From Gordius sp. MW1 (lineage: Eukaryota; Nematomorpha; Gordioida; Gordea; Gordiidae): a stretch of DNA of 64,000 nt. The translations under genes and the position numbers were made by a program. Where the stretch lies: the NCBI GenBank assembly GCA_964036665.1, contig OZ038526.1, positions 15,190,001 to 15,254,000 of the forward strand. The letters are read 5' to 3'. Under the pieces are notes generated by a model, which did no database searches, was not told where the DNA came from, and was given only the letters and a program-made list of their open reading frames with translations. Shown piece by piece: positions 62,270 to 64,000 of this stretch. Position 1 is the stretch's first letter; each line of letters starts with the position of its first letter.

Positions 62270-64000
62270 AATCGGATGAATACGGTTCAAAGAAAAATAT
62301 GTAAAATATTTTGAGGTAAAAATATTTATTTTTTTCGATTCTATGTGAAAGAGCATGAAAAAATATATAAAAGTAAGCCAATTTGAGAATCCTATTATCC
62401 TCGATTGACTTACGAAAAGAGGTTTTAAGCTGCGAGAACTATCATTTTGACAAAAGAAAACGTTTTATTGTTGCGATTAGTTTGTTGTATCGAAACGTGA
62501 GTGCTTAATTTTTGAAAACTGCTCTATGCGATCATGACTTCAAAGTAATAGTTTTTAGATTCTGATAAATTTTGACTTGGGATCATAGAAACCACGTCTG
62601 AAAACGACAACTTTCATCGGATGAATACGGTTCAAAGAAAAATATGTGAAAGATTTTGAGGTTAAAATATTTATTTTTTTCGATTCTATGTGAAAGAGCA
62701 TGAAAAAATATATAAAAGTAAGCCAATTTGAGAATCCTATTATCCTCGATTGACTTCCGAAAAGAGGTTTTAAGCTGCGAGAACTATCATTTTTACAAAA
62801 GACAACGTTTTATTGTTGCGATTAGTTTGTTGTATCGCAACGTGAGTGCTTAATTTTTGAAAACTGCTCTATGCGATCATGACTTCAAAGTAATAGTTTT
62901 TAGATTCTGATAAATTTTGACTTGGGATCATAGAAACCACGTCTGAAAACGACAACTTTCATCGGATGAATACGGTTCAAAGAAAAATATGTGAAAGATT
63001 TTGAGGTTAAAATATTTATTTTTTTCGATTCTATGTGAAAGAGCATGAAAAAATATATAAAAGTAAGCCAATTTGAGAATCCTATTATCCTCGATTGACT
63101 TCCGAAAAGAGGTTTTAAGCTGCGAGAACTATCATTTTTACAAAAGACAACGTTTTATTGTTGCGATTAGTTTGTTGTATCGCAACGTGAGTGCTTAATT
63201 TGAAAACTGCTCTATGCGATCATGATTTCAAAGTAATAGTTTTTAGATTCTGATAAATTTTTACTTGGGATCATAGAAACCACGTCTGAAAACGACAACT
63301 TTCATCGGATGAATACGGTTCAAAAGAAAAATATGTGAAAAATTTTGAGGTTAAAATATTTATTTTTTCGATTCTATGTAAAAGAGCATGAAAAAATATA
63401 TAAAAGTAAGCCAATTTGAGAATCCTATTATCCTCGATTGACTTCCGAAAAGAGGTTTTAAGCTGCGAGAACTATCATTTTGACAAAAGACAACGTTTTG
63501 TTGTTGCGATTAGTTTGTTGTATCGCAACTTGAGTGCTTAATTTGAAAACTGCTCTATGCGATCATGATTTCAAAGTAATAGTTTTTAGATTCTGATAAA
63601 TTTTTACTTGGGATCATAGAAACCACGTCTGAAAACGACAACTTTCATCGGATAAATACGGTTCAAAAGAAAAATATGTGAAAAATTTTGAGGTTAAAAT
63701 ATTTATTTTTTTCGATTCTATGTGAAAGAGCATGAAAAAATATATAAAAGTAAGCCAATTTGAGAATCCTATTATCCTCGATTGACTTCCGAAAAGAGGT
63801 TTTAAGCTGCGAGAACTATCATTTTGACAAAAGACAACGTTTTATTGTTGCGATTAGTTTGTTGTATCGCAACGTGAGTGCTTAATTTGAAAACTGCTCT
63901 ATGCGATCATGATTTCAAAGTAATAGTTTTTAGATTCTGATAAATTTTTACTTGGGATCATAGAAACCACGTCTGAAAACGACACCTTTCATCGGATGAA
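62270..64000 (+). repeat. 345-bp satellite array, block G (A-like), running off the window
   Basis: About five monomers that follow the same order of variants as 908-2,640 in block A: TTTAATCGG, CTTACGAAAAG with GAAAACG and TATCGAAACG, ATGACTTCAAAG with TTTTGACTTGGG, and later ACGTTTTGTTG with CGCAACTTGAG. It continues past the right edge of the window without any sign of unique DNA. Confidence 0.93.

Larger units (their letters stand above)
57110..62270 (+). repeat. 345-bp satellite array, block F
   Basis: About 15 monomers, including 341-bp copies (four-base deletion, GATCATTCAAAG, about 57489 and 59831) and short-form monomers of about 315 bp in which AAAAATATTTTTTTCG replaces the longer A/T-tract segment (58276, 58935, 60976 and 61635). 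A one-base-short AAAGAGTTTTAAG and GACATAAAAA with TTCGTTACTATG also occur. No gene is visible. Confidence 0.95.

Noticed and set aside
1..64000. CRISPR array or other prokaryotic repeat system
   Set aside because: The repeats are 345 bp, directly adjacent with no unique spacers, and interrupted by a eukaryotic LINE.

Overview
This window is eukaryotic, repeat-only DNA. About 60 kb of the 64 kb is one head-to-tail satellite array with a basic unit of 345 bp, roughly 175 monomers by length and all in the same orientation. The array is interrupted once, at 5013-8636, by a non-LTR retrotransposon (LINE) on the minus strand. I see no host gene, tRNA, rRNA, CRISPR array or bacterial-type operon. 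The long AT-rich satellite, the endonuclease/reverse-transcriptase LINE and the target-site duplication point to centromeric or pericentromeric heterochromatin, probably of an invertebrate animal. The species cannot be named from this sequence.

Layout: 1-5012, satellite block A, built largely from a six-monomer (2,066 bp) segment present twice. 5013-8636, the LINE, flanked by a 14-bp target-site duplication (4999-5012 and 8637-8650); the satellite resumes in the same register after it. 8637 to about 16640, block B, with a dimeric (about 689 bp) sub-pattern. About 16640-31690, block C, a patchwork of multi-monomer duplications at offsets of 1,034, 6,549, 6,893 and 7,927 bp. About 31690-45945, block D, containing a nine-monomer (3,105 bp) higher-order repeat in two full copies plus a rearranged third. 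About 45946-57100, a second copy of about 34574-45945 at a constant offset of 11,372 bp, matching at every private variant I checked. About 57100-62270, block F, with a segment repeated at a 2,700-bp offset. About 62270-64000, monomers that repeat the order seen at the start of the window.

The LINE looks full-length at 3.6 kb. Its APE-type endonuclease (8118 to 7030) and reverse transcriptase (7168 to 5249) are in different frames, joined by a -1 step. It also carries Gln where the catalytic Glu of the endonuclease is expected. It is therefore probably a recently inserted but inactive copy, unless the canonical slippery heptamer at 7186-7192 is used for frameshifting. Domain order, the single-polyprotein size (about 1,000 aa), the linker motif and the short-repeat tail without poly(A) suggest an RTE-like clade.

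Each satellite monomer carries a perfect 8-bp inverted repeat, a 6-bp dyad, a TATA-like motif and a cluster of A/T tracts. I find no support for a satellite-encoded protein: the repeated 60-77 residue open frames that I examined start at TTG and come from single-base variants that remove stop codons. I did not find a new enzymatic system here. The notable content is the nested higher-order architecture of the satellite and the state of the LINE.
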